A DNA stretch of 42,819 nt from JBGPJM01 sp041485385 (GTDB taxonomy: Bacteria; Planctomycetota; Phycisphaerae; Phycisphaerales; UBA1924), in assembly GCA_041485385.1 (NCBI GenBank), contig JBGPJM010000018.1, forward strand, positions 1 to 42,819, written 5' to 3'. Position 1 is the stretch's first letter, and each line of letters begins with the position of its first letter. A program made the translations under genes and the position numbers. The notes under the pieces were generated by a model. That model searched no databases. It saw nothing but the letters and a program-made list of their open reading frames with translations, and was not told the origin of the DNA. Below are positions 1 to 7,947 of this stretch, piece by piece.

Positions 1-241
1 CCTCGGGGACGATGAGGCGGAGGCGGAGCTCGACAAGGGCTTCCAGGGCCTCGACGCGGCGCTGGAGGTCGGGCCTAGAGACCAGTTCGAGGAGGTCGCC
101 GAGGTCGAGGTGGAACTTGGCGGCGATTTCGAGGGGGGAGAGGTTGGGATCAAGAAGGGCCGCGTAGATGGCGGCGAGGTCCGCGACAGGAGGGGCGACC
201 GGGGCAGGAGGGGGCGGGGATTGAGGGACCGACTGGACCAC
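1..241 (-). CDS. Partial helix-turn-helix-like protein (N-terminal 80 codons)
   Basis: An open frame runs leftward off the window edge with no stop. The only good start is a GTG at 241. The first ~18 residues are a Pro/Ala-rich tail. A helical segment follows with a plausible helix-turn-helix (IYAALLDPNLSPLEIAAKFH, then LDLGDLLELVSRPDLQRRVE), so a DNA-binding role is likely but inferred. It is divergent from the gene at 364. A strong TTGACA-17-TATATT promoter ends at 251, only ~9 nt before the GTG, so the transcript would be essentially leaderless. I do not recognise the family by name. It may be the regulator of the island to its right. Confidence 0.6.
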   Translation of the reverse strand, partial: MVQSVPQSPPPPAPVAPPVADLAAIYAALLDPNLSPLEIAAKFHLDLGDLLELVSRPDLQRRVEALEALVELRLRLIVPE

Positions 242-250
242 GATTAGGGC

Positions 251-279
251 AATATACGGTCATGCCCATCGCTTGTCAA
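251..279 (-). promoter_or_regulatory. Leftward sigma70-type promoter, copy A of the island-flanking pair
   Basis: On the minus strand: -35 TTGACA (279-274), 17-nt spacer, -10 TATATT (256-251). The surrounding GTACC-AAAAAATACC upstream of the -35 and GACCG just before the -10 are shared with the promoter at 5264-5291. It would drive the leftward HTH-like gene. Confidence 0.75.
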
Positions 280-311
280 GGTATTTTTTGGTACATTTTG
301 GGTTTGGAAAA

Positions 312-351
312 TAGACCGAAAATATGTTGCAGAATGATCGGTTTCAGTCTA
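312..351. promoter_or_regulatory. Inverted-repeat operator candidate in the divergent control region
   Basis: TAGACCGAAA (312-321) and TTTCAGTCTA (342-351) are inverted repeats matching at 9 of 10 positions, with centres ~30 bp (about three helical turns) apart. The right arm overlaps the -10 of the rightward promoter. This is typical of a repressor operator; the binding protein is unknown, and the neighbouring HTH-like protein is the natural candidate. Confidence 0.55.
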
Positions 352-355
352 TGCT
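327..355 (+). promoter_or_regulatory. Rightward promoter of the methyltransferase/GHKL island
   Basis: TTGCAG (327-332), 17-nt spacer, TATGCT (350-355). The predicted transcription start (~362) practically coincides with the ATG at 364, and there is no Shine-Dalgarno, which implies a leaderless mRNA. Confidence 0.6.
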
Positions 356-363
356 ACGGGCCC

Positions 364-963
364 ATGTCGATCGAAGCACGAGCTGGCGCCATTCTCCGCG
401 AAACCGAAGCGAGCCTTCGCCAACTGACGGCGGAAGCGGCGTCGGCAGGCGACTATGCCGTCATCATCAAAGTCGCCGCCTGGGCAAAAGCGGTAAGTGA
501 ACTTGTGAAATCGTCGGCACCGGAACCCAAGTCGAAGCCCGTCCGCAATTCAAACAACTCGGTGCCGGCGGGTAAGCCCCCGCAGCCTCCCCGGCGCTCG
601 GCGGAGCGGAAGGACTACCCCCGCTTCTTTCGTCAGGGTGACCAGCTGATTCGGGTAGCGTGGTCCAAGCGGGAGAAGAAGGAATACCAGCACAAAGCGC
701 CACACAGCTCCCTCAAGTCACTGGCCGCAGCTCTGGCCGAGGCAGGGAAAGAGGGTCGTGTGTTTTCGACAGACCAAGTGCTGCCGGTCCACGATCAGGG
801 GGACGGCAGCGAGATCCCGAACTATCAGGCGTATGTCTGTATCGCGTGGCTGAAACAGACCGGGCTGATCGACCAGCATGGACGGCAGGGTTACTCGGTT
901 CCCAGGCTGGATGACTTCCACAACGCTGTCGAGTCGATTTGGCGAACACTCCCCAAGCAGTAG
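364..963 (+). CDS. Conserved-looking ~199-aa island protein, winged-helix-like C-terminus
   Basis: The frame extends upstream to 262, but the ATG at 364 (MSIEARAGAILRETEASL) is preferred because the promoter lies at 327-355. Residues 1-45 look alpha-helical, and 50-80 form a Pro/Ser/Lys linker. From about 82 (RKDYPRFFRQGDQLIRVAWS) there is a compact domain ending in a segment (IAWLKQTGLIDQHGRQGYSV) reading like the last helix and wing of a winged helix. No nuclease motif is visible. The stop at 963 is followed 18 nt later by the GHKL ATPase gene, so these form one operon. The function is unknown. A role as specificity or accessory subunit of the GHKL/methyltransferase system is inference from context. 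Confidence 0.7.
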   Translation: MSIEARAGAILRETEASLRQLTAEAASAGDYAVIIKVAAWAKAVSELVKSSAPEPKSKPVRNSNNSVPAGKPPQPPRRSAERKDYPRFFRQGDQLIRVAWSKREKKEYQHKAPHSSLKSLAAALAEAGKEGRVFSTDQVLPVHDQGDGSEIPNYQAYVCIAWLKQTGLIDQHGRQGYSVPRLDDFHNAVESIWRTLPKQ

Positions 964-981
964 CGGCGTGAGGGCAAAGGC

Positions 982-2094
982 ATGATTGAACCGACCCAAC
1001 TTAGCAAGTCCGTCAAGCCCGTTGATTTCATCGCTCAAGCGCTTCGCGCCGCGACGAGTGCCGATGTCGAAGCGGTGCTCGGGCAGTTGCCCATCACGCC
1101 GGAGGATCAGTACGCATTCAACGAAGAAGATCCCGAGGCTGGATGGGAGGCCGGCCGATTTCACTGGATTCCAGTGGGTCGAGAACGCGGAAATGCCGGC
1201 AGAATCAAGCTTGCAAATCAGCCAGTCAATCCGATAGCCGAGCGAGCCGTCAATGGGATGGAAGCAATCATTGAGCTCGCGCGCCAGCGTGAACTACAGA
1301 CGGACTCGAATGCCCAGGCACCCACCTCACCGCGCGACGCAGTGAACCGATACTTCGGCCTACCACCGATGGACCAGTTGCCCAAGTTGGACGACTCGCC
1401 GCAATCGAAGGCCACGCGGTCAAAAGCCCGGGACTTGGCGCGACAGCTTCGCGTACGGCTGTTGTGGGACAAGACAGAACGAGAGTTTGCTATCGCCATC
1501 GAGGACGATGGGATCGGTCAGCCCCCGGCAACTGTGCATCGGACCCTTCTCTCCCTCGGCTCCACGACGAAGGCAGACAAGCCGTACCTGATCGGCGTCT
1601 TCGGGCAAGGCGGTTCCTCGGCCTACGCCGTGAGCAAGTACTCCTGGGTGGTCTCGCGGCGGGCAACGGATGTGCTCCATGGTGCCACCGATGGCGTCGG
1701 CTGGACGGTGGTCAAGCACGTCTTTCCGAAGGGGCGGCGCGATGACTATTTCGCGTATCTGGCGTGTCATTCCGATGGGCGGGTTCCGTGGGTATCGGCT
1801 GCGGACGCCGACGCGGCGAAAGTCTCAAGCGGAACTCGATTCGTCCACATTCGGTACGACTTTGGCCGGGGTGGATCGGCGATCACGCGCCAGCTCTACA
1901 CTGCGTTGAACCACGTGCTCTACAACCCGATCTTGCCTTTCGAGTTGTACGCGCAGCGTCAGACAGCAGATCCGATCTACGGCAACGGATATCGCCTTTC
2001 GTCGCTCAAGAATCGAAAGGTTGGCAAAGGACCGGATCAGAGGGACGCGATGATCTTGGACAAGCTCTTTCCGCCGCAGCCGGTCGGCGCCTGA
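982..2094 (+). CDS. GHKL (Hsp90/MutL/MORC-like) ATPase
   Basis: This 370-aa protein has Bergerat-fold motifs. An N-box-like helix lies around AVNGMEAIIELARQRE (~88-103). The G1 box EDDGIGQP is near residue 174. The G2-like lid KPYLIGVFGQGGSSAYAV is at ~200-217, followed by strands resembling the GHKL core. Such ATPases undergo ATP-driven dimerisation; prokaryotic MORC/MutL-like members occur in restriction-modification neighbourhoods (family knowledge). The N-box Asn/Asp-Glu pattern is degenerate, so activity is likely but unproven. The gene ends in a TGA that is in the same frame as the next gene, nine bases before its ATG. It may once have been a single GHKL-plus-transducer protein that is now split. 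Confidence 0.85.
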   Translation: MIEPTQLSKSVKPVDFIAQALRAATSADVEAVLGQLPITPEDQYAFNEEDPEAGWEAGRFHWIPVGRERGNAGRIKLANQPVNPIAERAVNGMEAIIELARQRELQTDSNAQAPTSPRDAVNRYFGLPPMDQLPKLDDSPQSKATRSKARDLARQLRVRLLWDKTEREFAIAIEDDGIGQPPATVHRTLLSLGSTTKADKPYLIGVFGQGGSSAYAVSKYSWVVSRRATDVLHGATDGVGWTVVKHVFPKGRRDDYFAYLACHSDGRVPWVSAADADAAKVSSGTRFVHIRYDFGRGGSAITRQLYTALNHVLYNPILPFELYAQRQTADPIYGNGYRLSSLKNRKVGKGPDQRDAMILDKLFPPQPVGA

Positions 2095-2103
2095 GGAATC
2101 ACA

Positions 2104-3924
2104 ATGCCCACCACTGCGAATTTGGACAAGTCCTTGGATGCTGCGCTCTCGGAAGGGCACGGGACGATCACGATCAGGGTGGTTGTGGTTGACAAGGCAC
2201 TGGCCGCGGCGGCCGCCCCTGGCGCGGAAGACGCGGCTCCGGCGGACGCCGGAGCAGAGGAGATTCTGCCGGAGACGGACAAGCGTCCGGTGTCGTCGTT
2301 CTTGGAGGAACCCAAACGAGGCCGGCAGTGCTGTGTCTTCCTGATCAACGGCCAGCGTCAGCATGCATGGGACAATCTGTTCATCGTCCGCGATTTGGAG
2401 CTCAAGTACCTGCGGAATCGAATGGTCGTCGTTGTTGATTGTGACGGGCTGAAACCTGAAGCTGTAGCCGAACTGATGCAGGGCTCGCGGCATCAGTTCT
2501 ATGAGGGCACGGTTTACTCTGCCTTGGAGTCTCGGGTCGTTGCGACGCTCAAGGGTGATCCTGATCTTCGCCGGCTGGAGGAGGAGGCCGAGGATGAAAT
2601 CTCAAGCCTGCAAGCAGGCGATGAAGCGGTAAAGGCCGCGCTGGATCAGTTGATCGAAGCGCACCATGACTTGGCCTCGCACATTCACCACGGACACACT
2701 CAGCCGGGAGAGGTCACCCGCGATGACGAGACGTCCGGCACGCTGATGCAGTCACAGGATGTAGTTATCGAGGGCGATTCGTCGGTCGGCGTGCTCGCGG
2801 CGGAGCCTGTGCTCCTGGTGCGACCTGATGTGGCGACCATCCGGTTAAAGCCGAACGAACGAAGAAGATTTGTGGTCTATCCGCGTCCCGAGAGTGTTTG
2901 GAAGGCGGTAGCGTCGCACGTCGTCACGATCGACCCGCCGGTGAAGGAACTCCAGGTAACGCGCACTTCCCAAATGAGCGGCGAGGAAGTGGCGCTCACC
3001 TTCGTGGAGTCGGTGGACTTCGACGATGACGAGTACCCGATTGAAACTACGCTGCGAAGTACAGCGGTTTTCAAGGGATTCGCCGAACCGCGCATTCTGG
3101 AACGGCGGGTGGTTATCAATCCGTCGAAGACACGGCCACCCAAGCCTCCGGTTCCGCTTAAGGACGATCCGACGTTTGTCAGAGTGACGAGCCGTCAGCC
3201 GATCAAGATTCTGATCGGTGGTCCTGATGTGCATGTGAAGCTGCGCTGGGACGGCAAGGACGAGTTGGTGACGGGGAGTTCGCCCTCCTGGTCCTTCCGC
3301 GTGACTTGCGAATCGCCATCAATCGAACCGCCGACGTTCTTGACACGACCGATTGGAGGTCGATTCGAGCTGTTGATCCAGGCTGTGCCAGGCCTTCACG
3401 CCGGGGAACAACTCAAGTTCGACGTTGAGGCAGTGGGTCCGGGGAAGGCGCTCTCTACAGCATTCCTGGCCGACGTTGTTGAACCGCCGACCCCGCGCAA
3501 AGTGGCGACGAAGCTCGCAGGAGGTGGGCAGCGTCGCCCGCCATACGACCTGCGATACGTCGAGCTGAAGGATTGGACCGAGGACACTTGTTGGGGGCAA
3601 CCGTGGTCAGGTAGCGAAGCGGGCGCTTTTGAGCCCCCGAGTGCCAAGTCGCCCCTGACCATCTTTATCAATCAGGACATGGACTTGCTGGCCACGTACC
3701 GCGATAGCCTCGTCGCAAAGAAGCTCGCAGAGGCGACCATTAAGCAGCGGATCAACAAGTACACGACGCACGTCGCCTTCCATCTGTATCAAATGTACGA
3801 GAAGCGGAAGCAGGTGGAATCGCAGCCTGGTGGTGCTGCCGAAGGGCCAACCGAGGATCAGATGCGGGACGAGATCCAGCGCGTGGCCAGGACCCTCTTG
3901 AAGCTCATGGAGGTCACCCAATAA
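2104..3924 (+). CDS. 606-aa GHKL partner: transducer-like segment plus beta-rich domains
   Basis: No named family is recognised. Residues ~75-150 (FLINGQRQHAWDNLFIVRDL, then NRMVVVVDCDGLKPEAVAEL and SRHQFYEG) look like the continuation of a GHKL transducer/S5-like domain. Residues ~155-195 are acidic helical and possibly coiled coil. Residues ~240-460 are beta-rich and Ig-like, with strands separated by Pro/Arg linkers. The C-terminal ~90 residues (FINQDMDLLATYRDSL onward) are helical. The start is supported by GAGG at 2093-2096, which overlaps the stop codon of the GHKL gene. The frame is the same as that gene, so it is either a separate subunit or the second half of a split protein. No catalytic nuclease motif was found. 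Confidence 0.75.
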   Translation: MPTTANLDKSLDAALSEGHGTITIRVVVVDKALAAAAAPGAEDAAPADAGAEEILPETDKRPVSSFLEEPKRGRQCCVFLINGQRQHAWDNLFIVRDLELKYLRNRMVVVVDCDGLKPEAVAELMQGSRHQFYEGTVYSALESRVVATLKGDPDLRRLEEEAEDEISSLQAGDEAVKAALDQLIEAHHDLASHIHHGHTQPGEVTRDDETSGTLMQSQDVVIEGDSSVGVLAAEPVLLVRPDVATIRLKPNERRRFVVYPRPESVWKAVASHVVTIDPPVKELQVTRTSQMSGEEVALTFVESVDFDDDEYPIETTLRSTAVFKGFAEPRILERRVVINPSKTRPPKPPVPLKDDPTFVRVTSRQPIKILIGGPDVHVKLRWDGKDELVTGSSPSWSFRVTCESPSIEPPTFLTRPIGGRFELLIQAVPGLHAGEQLKFDVEAVGPGKALSTAFLADVVEPPTPRKVATKLAGGGQRRPPYDLRYVELKDWTEDTCWGQPWSGSEAGAFEPPSAKSPLTIFINQDMDLLATYRDSLVAKKLAEATIKQRINKYTTHVAFHLYQMYEKRKQVESQPGGAAEGPTEDQMRDEIQRVARTLLKLMEVTQ

Positions 3925-3932
3925 CTCGTAAT

Positions 3933-5150
3933 TCAGACGGCGCGATGGATGAGCACGACCTCATTGGACGAGTGCGTCTTGCCATTGAGGGTTGCGTGCC
4001 ATTTGCGATGCGGCACTTCCCTCCAGATGCGGCGGTCTGCCATAGCGTTGGTACCGTCGATCGAGAGTTCGGCAAATCCCGCGGCTTTCATGTTGTCGAG
4101 GTACCGGGGCAGTTGAGCCTCGGGCCGGTTGAATGCGACTATCTGGACCATGTAGCCACCGTCCCGCATGACGCGCCGAATGGCGAGGAGCGTGCCCAGC
4201 GACGTGCGAAAGTATTTGTCCGCGGCCGTCTCACGTCGGTCGCCGAAGTTGTAGAAGGATGCGCCTTGGCCGTCGTCGCAGCCGGCGATCCAGTATGGCG
4301 CCGGCGTCTCGCGCCGGCCATCGACTTGCCAGCGATGGTAGAGAACGTGCACCCCGGGGTAAGGGGGACTGGTCACGACCAGAGCCACACGCTTCCCTTT
4401 GGTCTGGAAGACCTCGGCCTGATCAAGCTCGGCTGCATCTCCATTCAATATGGTGGCCCGACCGCCGGCCCGCTTCACATGCGCGGCAAAGATCGTGAGC
4501 GATTCAAGCATCTCCCCGGTCGTCGAAGTCAACCGCTCCCGGAAATCAGGGAGGGGCGTATGACGCTCGCGGCCGTCAAGCGCCCATTGTCCGACCTTCA
4601 AGACGGCGCAACGTGCGAAGTCCTGAGCGTTTCGTGTCGGCAACTCCACGATCGACGCGAGGGCGGCGGCAACGCCTTTCTTGATGAAGCGAGCCTTGAC
4701 CAGGGACAGATTCCTGGTCTTGTCCGAGTCAATGAACTCGACGAGCTCCTCCAGAGGGCGATCGTAGGTGAAGGAGGGTACGTCGTTGGCGGCCCAGCGC
4801 CGCATCGCGAGGGCTTCGGCGGGCGCTAAGCCGGTGATCTTGACCTTGGTGATGAAGGCGGCGAGGGAGTTCAGGTCGTTGCCGACCACGTGACGCCCCG
4901 CGGCGACGCCTTCGAGCACAGCTGTGCCGCCTCCCATGTATGGATCAAGGACAAGGTCGCCAGGCTTGGAGAAGCCGTTGATCGCGGCCGCAGCGAAGCT
5001 CGGAGAGAATCGAGCCGGATACCGATAGAAGTTGTGCGTCCAGCCAGTGACGGGTTTTCGGTCGAGCGCTGCCTCAGCAAGGACCGCGAGCGCCTGCGCC
5101 GGGTCGTCGATTCGGCGTGTTGTTGAACGACTTCCGTGTCGTGTGGTCAT
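3933..5150 (-). CDS. DNA methyltransferase (N4-cytosine/N6-adenine type)
   Basis: This 405-aa protein carries the AdoMet-binding motif DPYMGGGT (residues 69-76, preceded by THNFYRYPARF) and the catalytic TSPPY (260-264). The order is motif I, a ~180-residue region that could recognise DNA, then motif IV. SPPY usually indicates N4-cytosine or N6-adenine amino methylation; specificity cannot be read from sequence. The start ATG at 5150 has a GGGAGA Shine-Dalgarno. The gene converges on the GHKL operon with only 8 bp between stops. It has its own promoter at 5264-5291, giving a ~107-nt leader. It would modify host DNA, presumably protecting it from, or signalling to, the GHKL proteins. Confidence 0.9.
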   Translation of the reverse strand: MTTRHGSRSTTRRIDDPAQALAVLAEAALDRKPVTGWTHNFYRYPARFSPSFAAAAINGFSKPGDLVLDPYMGGGTAVLEGVAAGRHVVGNDLNSLAAFITKVKITGLAPAEALAMRRWAANDVPSFTYDRPLEELVEFIDSDKTRNLSLVKARFIKKGVAAALASIVELPTRNAQDFARCAVLKVGQWALDGRERHTPLPDFRERLTSTTGEMLESLTIFAAHVKRAGGRATILNGDAAELDQAEVFQTKGKRVALVVTSPPYPGVHVLYHRWQVDGRRETPAPYWIAGCDDGQGASFYNFGDRRETAADKYFRTSLGTLLAIRRVMRDGGYMVQIVAFNRPEAQLPRYLDNMKAAGFAELSIDGTNAMADRRIWREVPHRKWHATLNGKTHSSNEVVLIHRAV

Positions 5151-5263
5151 CGCCTGTCTCCCGCTATCGGCTTAACAGATCGCGGAGCATGAGGTCGCTC
5201 TCCGTTTGGTAAGGGGGAGCATGGGGTTCCGCCGATGTGGCGAGATCGGACGACAGTTAGGCC

Positions 5264-5291
5264 AGTATACGGTCGATCGGAAATCTGTCAA
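5264..5291 (-). promoter_or_regulatory. Methyltransferase promoter, copy B of the island-flanking pair
   Basis: Minus strand: -35 TTGACA (5291-5286), 16-nt spacer, -10 TATACT (5269-5264). The upstream GTACCC-AAAAAATACC and the GACCG before the -10 match copy A at 251-297, well beyond what a shared promoter consensus needs. A 16-codon leader ORF (5222-5172) lies in the leader but has no clear support. Confidence 0.75.
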
Positions 5292-5380
5292 GGTATTTTT
5301 TGGGTACGCAGAGAGAAAGCTCCGGTTGTCCCCGGGCCTTCCCTCGCGGCTGCGACTGGCGCATCGAGCCGGGGTACACC

Positions 5381-6346
5381 TCACCCCTCCGGCCACTCCC
5401 CCTCGAAGACATCGGCCGCGGGGCCGGTCATGAAGACGTGGTTTGTTTTCTCGTCCCAGCGGACGGTGAGGTCGCCCCCCGGCAGGTGCAGGAGCGACTC
5501 TCGCCGCAGCCGCCCGGTCAGCACGCCCGCGACCAGCACAGCGCACGCGCCCGTGCCGCACGCCTGCGTGAGGCCGGCGCCTCGCTCCCAGGTCCGCATC
5601 GTCGCCTCGGATCGCGGCAGGCGATCCGTCTGCAGCGACACCAGATGGACATTGATGCGATTCGGAAACGCCGGATGATGTTCGATCCACGAGCCGAACC
5701 GCCCAAGCTCGTTGAGCGCCTGCGAGAACGTGATCTGCTCCGCGCCGGTCCCTCGCCCGGACGGATCGGGCAGGTCCGGAGGCTGAAAAACCACGGCGTG
5801 CGGATTCCCCATCGAGACGAAGACCGCATCGCATTCGAACTTGAACTGCCTCGTGCTCAGATCAATCCGGAACTCGTGGGCCCGCTCCCCCGCGACCACG
5901 TGCCCCAGATCCACGGGGATCTTGCCGGGCTCCAGGATCGGCTCCCCCATATCCACCGTCGCCCGCGTGAGCCTCCCCCCACTCGTCTCGTGTGCGATCG
6001 ACAGCACGCCCCGCCCGGTCTCGACCAGCATCGGGTTCGCCCCGATCCCCAGCCGGTCGTGCGCGAACTTCGCCACGCACCGGATCCCGTTCCCGCACAT
6101 CTCCGATTCGCTGCCATCGGAGTTGAACATCCGCATGCGGACGTGGGCGCGGGAGGGAGGGGAGGGGGCGGAGGGGGGGGTCGGGCGGCAGACGAGGATC
6201 AGCCCGTCGGACCCGATCCCGGTGTGGCGGTCGCTCATGCGCCGTGCCAGATCCGGAAGGTCGCTCCGCTCGGCGAGCGCGGGCGCAGTCACCGCGTCGA
6301 GGTAGATGTAGTCGTTCCCGATGCCGTGCATCTTGACGAAGTGCAT
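5381..6346 (-). CDS. dapF: Diaminopimelate epimerase
   Basis: This enzyme interconverts LL- and meso-diaminopimelate, the last racemising step toward lysine and peptidoglycan precursors, in the cytoplasm. The start MHFVKMHGIGNDYIYLD is the classic N-terminus. The two catalytic cysteines are visible: C84 in SEMCGNGIRC and C263 in ACGTGACAV. At 321 aa it is longer than the usual ~275-285. Part of the excess is a Pro-rich insertion at residues ~55-67 encoded by a G-rich tract (6147-6182). It is the last gene of a leftward set after the M48 peptidase, with 56 nt between. Confidence 0.96.
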   Translation of the reverse strand: MHFVKMHGIGNDYIYLDAVTAPALAERSDLPDLARRMSDRHTGIGSDGLILVCRPTPPSAPSPPSRAHVRMRMFNSDGSESEMCGNGIRCVAKFAHDRLGIGANPMLVETGRGVLSIAHETSGGRLTRATVDMGEPILEPGKIPVDLGHVVAGERAHEFRIDLSTRQFKFECDAVFVSMGNPHAVVFQPPDLPDPSGRGTGAEQITFSQALNELGRFGSWIEHHPAFPNRINVHLVSLQTDRLPRSEATMRTWERGAGLTQACGTGACAVLVAGVLTGRLRRESLLHLPGGDLTVRWDEKTNHVFMTGPAADVFEGEWPEG

Positions 6347-6402
6347 GAGGGGACGTTCCGAGTGCCGGGTGCCGGGTTCCGAACCAGGAGCTTCAAGCGC
6401 GA

Positions 6403-7929
6403 TCAGGGCCACACCGAGGGCCAGGCCGCCAGGCCGATGAGCGTCAGCAGCAGCAGCGCGGCGACCCGCTTGATCTTCCGGACGCTCGAGTCGATTGGCA
6501 AGCGGGCGACGGAGATCCCCACGATCGACTGGAGCCGACCCTGGCGGCAGGCGATCGAGCCGTGCCGCCACGACGGACGGTGGCGCGGGATGTGGTTCAG
6601 CCGGGCAACTGTCTCGAGGGCCGACGCCATGGCTAGGGCGGCGGTCGGAGAGATCAGAGGACCGCCGCCGGCCGCGGGCGGACCCTGGGGACTCTCGAGC
6701 GCTTCCACGCCCTCCGGAAGGGCGGCCTGGGAACTCAGGAGCCTCGCGGCGTACGCATCGGCCTGCCACTCGAACCGCCGGCTCACGAAGCCGAAGATGA
6801 GCATCGCGAAAGCGAAGGCGCCGATGGTGATGGCCAGTTGCACGGCCGCGCCGGCCGGAGTCGGCCCGGTCGGCAGGTGGGCCAGCTCGGTGATCAGCTC
6901 GCCGCCCCCCATGGCGAAGCTGACACCCACCAGCATCACCACCGCCAGCCACACCATGTGGTGGTGGCGGACGTGCGCGAGCTCGTGCGCCATCACGGCC
7001 TCCACCTGCGGCGTGGGCATCGAGTCCAGCAGCGCATCGGTCAGCAGGATGTACCGGGCCGGCGCGAGCAGGCCGATCACGGCGCCGTTGATCATCGAGC
7101 CGTGCGTCCGCCAGACGAGCAGCTCGCGGACCTTGATCCCCTCGGCGCGGCACATCGCCAGCAACCGATCGCGGGTCGTCCCCTGCGGAAGACGCTTGGT
7201 ATCCCACAGGAACCGCATCACCACGGGCCCGACGATGAACACGCCCAGCACGCCGATGAGCTGCGAAGCCGCCTGGAGGTACTGCGGGCCCTCCTCGGAT
7301 GTGAGCGTGGCCGCGAGCCAGCCGTGCAGCCTGCCGCGCTGTGCAAGACCGACCGCCCAGCCGATCAGCCGGTCGACCGCCTCGGCCCAGCCGAGGATGA
7401 GCAGGAGCGGAACGACGGAGAGCAGGAGGTTGTGCCGCAGGTTCAGGCCGACAAACTGGGCGCGGCTCGGGATGGGGTAGATGGGCGTGCCCTGGTCGAA
7501 GGAGCGGATGATCGTGGACTCCCGCATGGCCCGCTCGATCGGGTAGAACGAGGTCCACCCGAGGATGAACACGATGAGCGCCGGCGCAAGGGCGATCGCC
7601 TCGTCAACAACGATGACGTTGCCGACAAGGGAGCGGACCAGATCGAGCCAGCCGAAGAGCAGAACGCCGGTGGCGTGCAGGAAGACCGCGACCCAGCGTC
7701 CGGCGAGAACGATCAGTTCGGCGTTGACGACGGCGTTGAAATCGCCCTTGTTCAACCGGCGGAGGCGCGACGACACGAGCAGATGGACCGTGAGGGCGAC
7801 GGCCGCGAAGGGGACGAGGACGGCCGCGGCCGACCCGGCGGGAGTGAGCCAATGCGCCAGCAGCGGCTCGCGCATGGAGTCGCGGACGATCAGGACGATG
7901 AAGAGGGAGATGATCCAGAGTTGGAACAT
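6403..7929 (-). CDS. M48-family membrane zinc metallopeptidase
   Basis: This 508-aa integral membrane protein has hydrophobic segments near residues 1-20, 32-52, 75-95, 110-130 and 170-190, with further pairs after the active site. The zinc site HELAH is at ~313-317 (AHELAHVRHHH), and a probable third ligand Glu lies in FEWQADAYAARL (~385). This is the Ste24/HtpX-like arrangement, in which the protease sits in the inner membrane and cleaves membrane or lipid-modified proteins. Substrate unknown. It starts 18 nt after the lipoprotein gene's stop, so the two are probably co-transcribed. No clear Shine-Dalgarno precedes the ATG. Confidence 0.9.
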   Translation of the reverse strand: MFQLWIISLFIVLIVRDSMREPLLAHWLTPAGSAAAVLVPFAAVALTVHLLVSSRLRRLNKGDFNAVVNAELIVLAGRWVAVFLHATGVLLFGWLDLVRSLVGNVIVVDEAIALAPALIVFILGWTSFYPIERAMRESTIIRSFDQGTPIYPIPSRAQFVGLNLRHNLLLSVVPLLLILGWAEAVDRLIGWAVGLAQRGRLHGWLAATLTSEEGPQYLQAASQLIGVLGVFIVGPVVMRFLWDTKRLPQGTTRDRLLAMCRAEGIKVRELLVWRTHGSMINGAVIGLLAPARYILLTDALLDSMPTPQVEAVMAHELAHVRHHHMVWLAVVMLVGVSFAMGGGELITELAHLPTGPTPAGAAVQLAITIGAFAFAMLIFGFVSRRFEWQADAYAARLLSSQAALPEGVEALESPQGPPAAGGGPLISPTAALAMASALETVARLNHIPRHRPSWRHGSIACRQGRLQSIVGISVARLPIDSSVRKIKRVAALLLLTLIGLAAWPSVWP

Positions 7930-7947
7930 GCGAAGGAGCGATCGTCG

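Noticed and set aside
2092..2094. TGA read as selenocysteine or programmed read-through
   Set aside because: A Shine-Dalgarno overlaps the stop and an ATG follows nine bases later; no hairpin typical of a SECIS element was seen.
5172..5222. 16-codon leader peptide before the methyltransferase gene
   Set aside because: No ribosome site and no attenuator structure; too short to support.
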